64,000 nt of DNA from Stercorarius parasiticus (Eukaryota; Chordata; Aves; Charadriiformes; Stercorariidae), in the NCBI GenBank assembly GCA_013396915.1, contig VWZL01000670.1, positions 500,986 to 564,985 on the forward strand. Direction: 5' to 3'. How positions within the stretch are numbered: the stretch's first letter is position 1; every line of letters begins with the position of its first letter. Positions 62,918 to 64,000 of the stretch are shown here, piece by piece. The notes under the pieces are model-generated. The model worked only from the letters and a program-made list of their open reading frames with translations. It ran no database searches and was not told the DNA's origin. The position numbers and the translations under genes are program-made.

Positions 62918-64000
62918 GTAAGTGGTGACAATCACACACTGGGTTTTCTGTTTGCTTGTTTACTTACAGGAGATGTCTGTAATTGCAGATTGGCAGGGTC
63001 TGTGCACCAAAAACCATTGCACTGCAATGTCTCTAACTTTGCCTTGTACTGATTTTTCAAGTAACACATCAGATTTGATGTCTTTCTAATGAAAATGGAG
63101 TTTTGCCATTTACTTTAATCATAAAATGGGATGACTGTGTATTAGCATATATTTCCCTAAAGGAGAGGAAGTATGTATTAGCAGATCATCAAAGATGGGC
63201 TCACTAGACATGTGATTTGATATGCCTTAAAACATTAATTTACATAGTGTAAATTGTGTAAATGAACACAATTATCACTGCACCTACCTAATGATAACAC
63301 AGTAAAAGGTTATGCTGTTGTATGACAAGTTTCTTTTGACTAATAATAGTTATTGTTCTATTATTTCACTTAATTGAATTTAAGTGAAGGGATTTGCTGA
63401 TGTGATTTAATATTAAGCTTTTAATTTACATTTGCTTTGCAAAACTGTCATGAAAATTTACTAGTAGAGGAAAAAAATCCATTAACACTACTCTTCACAA
63501 TAGTGACCAGTAAGAACAATAATACTTAGATATTTTAATCAGCTGTCAAAGATGGCCCATTTAGTCTGAATGACTAGAATTTGAAAAGGCAGATTTAAAC
63601 AGTTCTTTGTTTAATGTCAGGGCAGGATCCATGAGGAAAATTTCAGATGCAGATTTCAAGTACTGCAAAGACATAGACAGTTTCTGTTATGAATTTAAAT
63701 TTGAGTATTTTTTTAAACTACCCAAGACTGAAAGCAAACACTGGAAACTTAGAAATAAATTAAAATAAGCGATAAAATGCATTGGATCTCAAGGATCCCA
63801 AATGAAATTAACAGTAATTTGGCACCTAGGATTCTTAGGGTCTCCTGCCACTAGTGTTTTCACTGTTTATGGCAGTGTTTGTGCCAAACATATCTGCTAA
63901 TTAAAGTGGGGGATCCCATGGCTGTAATTGTGTGCTTTGTACTGCAGCCTGGATTTACATGGTTTTGTGTTTATTCAAACAGAAAACTGTAAGAGCAGGA
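62918..64000. other. Unique A+T-rich end of window
   Basis: Homeobox-type ATTA/TAAT motifs are frequent between 63200 and 63450, and a perfect palindrome lies at 63366-63389. The last bases contain another acceptor-like motif (TTTATTCAAACAG ending about 63982), but the window stops before any exon could be judged. Confidence 0.5.
63366..63389. repeat. Perfect 9-bp-arm palindrome
   Basis: TTCACTTAA (63366-63374) and TTAAGTGAA (63381-63389) are perfect inverted copies around TTGAAT. TTAAGTG resembles an NK2-type homeodomain site (core AAGTG); that reading is inference. Confidence 0.85.

Noticed and set aside
1..64000. CRISPR arrays, operons, tRNA or rRNA genes
   Set aside because: None seen; the sequence is vertebrate and the short repeats are microsatellites or transposon parts.

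Overview
The window reads as a piece of a bird nuclear genome with no convincing annotated gene. The recognisable content is transposable-element debris: eight insertions of the avian CR1 LINE (roughly 6.8 kb of sequence as assembled) and three pieces of one LTR family of an endogenous retrovirus. The CR1 ends carry the typical ATTCTATG-type octamer tail, and their ORF2 fragments read as endonuclease/reverse transcriptase. The rest is A+T-rich, CpG-poor, unique-looking DNA. I infer a gene desert or a very long intron of a macrochromosome-like region. CR1 dominance together with this LTR family points to a bird; I cannot name the species.

Layout. 37-1086: near-complete solo LTR, + strand, with a plausible 5-bp target duplication. 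1650-2061: CR1 3' end (+). 2062-13336: unique DNA with a hexanucleotide repeat, a long inverted repeat at 5950-6032 and one 134-codon open frame. 13337-15790: longest CR1 (-), running from the endonuclease domain to the 3' tail, with catalytic residues lost. 16337-17028: second CR1 (-). 17029-28179: unique DNA. 28180-28308 and 29349-29775: two short CR1 3' ends (-). 29776-41886: unique DNA with a diverged minisatellite (31555-31760), a pair of inverted CRE-type sites (38260-38414) and simple repeats. 41887-43961: CR1 (+) interrupted by a 23-N gap that joins two almost identical 886-bp copies, very probably a false duplication. 44635-44797: CR1 3' end (-). 50909-50984: tail of the LTR family. 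53450-54682: truncated LTR (-), again with a 320-bp duplication across a single N. 59162-59579: CR1 3' end (-). 59580-64000: unique DNA with a 31-bp tandem repeat, a possible LTR-like stretch, and one good splice-site-bounded candidate exon at 62798-62917.

Nothing here forms an operon or pathway. All CR1 and LTR copies are decayed or truncated, and none looks able to move. The CR1 copies fall into three 3'-end types, so several waves of insertion are represented. Nearly all open frames longer than 60 codons are chance frames or antisense shadows of CR1/LTR sequence.

I did not find a clear new biological system. The items most worth testing are the inverted repeat at 5950-6032, the candidate exon at 62798-62917, the inverted CRE pair near 38.3 kb, and the two assembly duplications.
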